DNA from: Flavobacteriaceae bacterium
GTDB taxonomy: Bacteria; Bacteroidota; Bacteroidia; Flavobacteriales; Flavobacteriaceae
NCBI GenBank assembly: GCA_018401115.1
Contig: JAGYKX010000006.1
Coordinates: forward strand, 62,001-126,000
DNA length: 64,000 nt
Reading direction: 5' to 3'
The position numbers and the translations under genes are program-made. The notes beneath the pieces are model-generated. The model was not told the DNA's origin, made no database searches, and was given only the letters and a program-made list of their open reading frames with translations. The number at the start of each line of letters is the position of its first letter. Position 1 is the first letter of the stretch. Of this stretch, positions 63,801 to 64,000 are shown piece by piece.

Positions 63801-63851
63801 TTTGAGTTTGTAATGCTCCGCTAAAAGGCTTAAAATTTCATTTAATTCCAT
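60833..63851 (-). pseudogene. Kinase / M23 peptidase / class III aminotransferase fusion with one frameshift
   Basis: About 1005 aa if the frame is repaired by removing one base at 61904 (NTNTRYLHSN resumes). Order: APH-type kinase (about 1-330; HNDANDHN at 194-201, DYGD near 218), a lysostaphin-like M23 peptidase domain (about 405-560; H432/D436 and HLH at 522-524) and a C-terminal PLP class III aminotransferase (SDEVQTGCGR, PLP Lys in TIGKPLGNGHP). The last domain resembles AGXT2L-type phospho-lyases acting on phosphoethanolamine or phosphohydroxylysine, and the kinase resembles hydroxylysine kinase, so the fusion may run both steps. The M23 role is unknown. Convergent with the previous gene, overlapping 4 bp. 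Confidence 0.85.
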
Positions 63852-64000
63852 TTATAAAAATTCAAATTGCATCCAAATACCAAAGATCACACCAATAGAA
63901 ATGATGAGTACCAAACCATACAATAAAAATATGCCAATACTTTTGCTAAATGTTCTTAGCCAGCTTCTTTCAAAAAGTTGTTTGAAACCTAAGAAAGTGT
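63852..64000 (-). CDS. Membrane protein, C-terminal end (partial)
   Basis: The last 49 codons of a minus-strand gene run in from the right edge and stop (TAA 63854-63852) immediately before the ATG of the fusion gene, so the two form an operon. The fragment has a basic stretch (ERSWLRTFSKSIG) and one hydrophobic span (FLLYGLVLIISIGVIFGIWM). Family not assigned. Confidence 0.65.
   Translation of the reverse strand, partial: TFLGFKQLFERSWLRTFSKSIGIFLLYGLVLIISIGVIFGIWMQFEFL

Noticed and set aside
1..64000. CRISPR arrays, rRNA operons, insertion sequences
   Set aside because: No regular spacer repeats, rRNA stretches or transposase motifs were seen in the window.

Overview
The window looks like chromosome from a gliding member of the Flavobacteriaceae (Bacteroidota), probably marine. 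The evidence is the gliding genes gldB, gldC and gldJ, a porV-type type IX secretion (T9SS) gene, a T9SS sorting domain on a secreted DUF1501 protein, an exbD-tonB-folC group, flavobacterial promoters (TTG, about 18-19 nt, TAnnTTTG) and a low-GC sequence. Lineage and habitat are inferred from gene content; no rRNA gene is present.

Layout. 0-2.4 kb: end of exbD, tonB, folC, tRNA-Val. 2.5-9.7 kb: accessory secreted proteins, namely a lone TonB-plug-like protein, a propeller-like membrane-anchored protein, a Rieske lipoprotein and a DUF1800/DUF1501/FN3 operon. 9.7-25.3 kb: housekeeping and gliding genes (murF, gldJ, porV, cdd, pdhA, pdhC, a polyprenyl synthase, dnaG, an atypical response regulator, nadE, gldB, gldC, engB, a hydrolase). 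25.4-41.2 kb: a complete division and cell-wall (dcw) cluster from mraZ to ftsZ, preceded by three MraZ-box-like repeats at exact 10-bp spacing and containing an unlisted 38-codon ORF between murG and murC. 41.2-46 kb: yqeY, a DUF2490 protein, a TsdA-like dihaem cytochrome, then a GH16 beta-glucanase with a two-module binding lipoprotein. 46.2-50.9 kb: tRNA-Arg, a tandem repeat, a decayed small lipoprotein gene, KtrAB-like potassium uptake and an MFS transporter, with a perfect CRP/FNR-type palindrome between the divergent transporters. 51-54.4 kb: a bicarbonate transporter (SbtA-like), a threonylcarbamoyl-AMP synthase (which uses bicarbonate) and two small unknown genes, divergent from a CbbR/CysB-like LysR regulator. 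54.5-64 kb: CotH kinase, GH29 fucosidase, YciI, FKBP isomerase, an acetyltransferase, and three genes that each read as frameshifted, the last being a kinase/M23/aminotransferase fusion.

The dcw genes form one tightly packed transcription unit with many overlapping or near-touching stop/start pairs and several GTG or TTG starts. murF is displaced next to gldJ, and porU is absent from the gldJ-porV interval where relatives carry it. The most promising leads for something undescribed are: (1) two paralogous proteins with a secreted propeller-like sensor, one membrane span and a small helix-rich cytoplasmic tail, one of them broken here; (2) the LysR / small membrane protein / TsaC / SbtA unit, which may link bicarbonate supply to tRNA t6A synthesis; (3) the CRP-type site, the pdhA palindrome and the MraZ boxes as readable regulation. 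Four single-base frame breaks between 58.6 and 61.9 kb may be local sequence errors rather than true gene decay.
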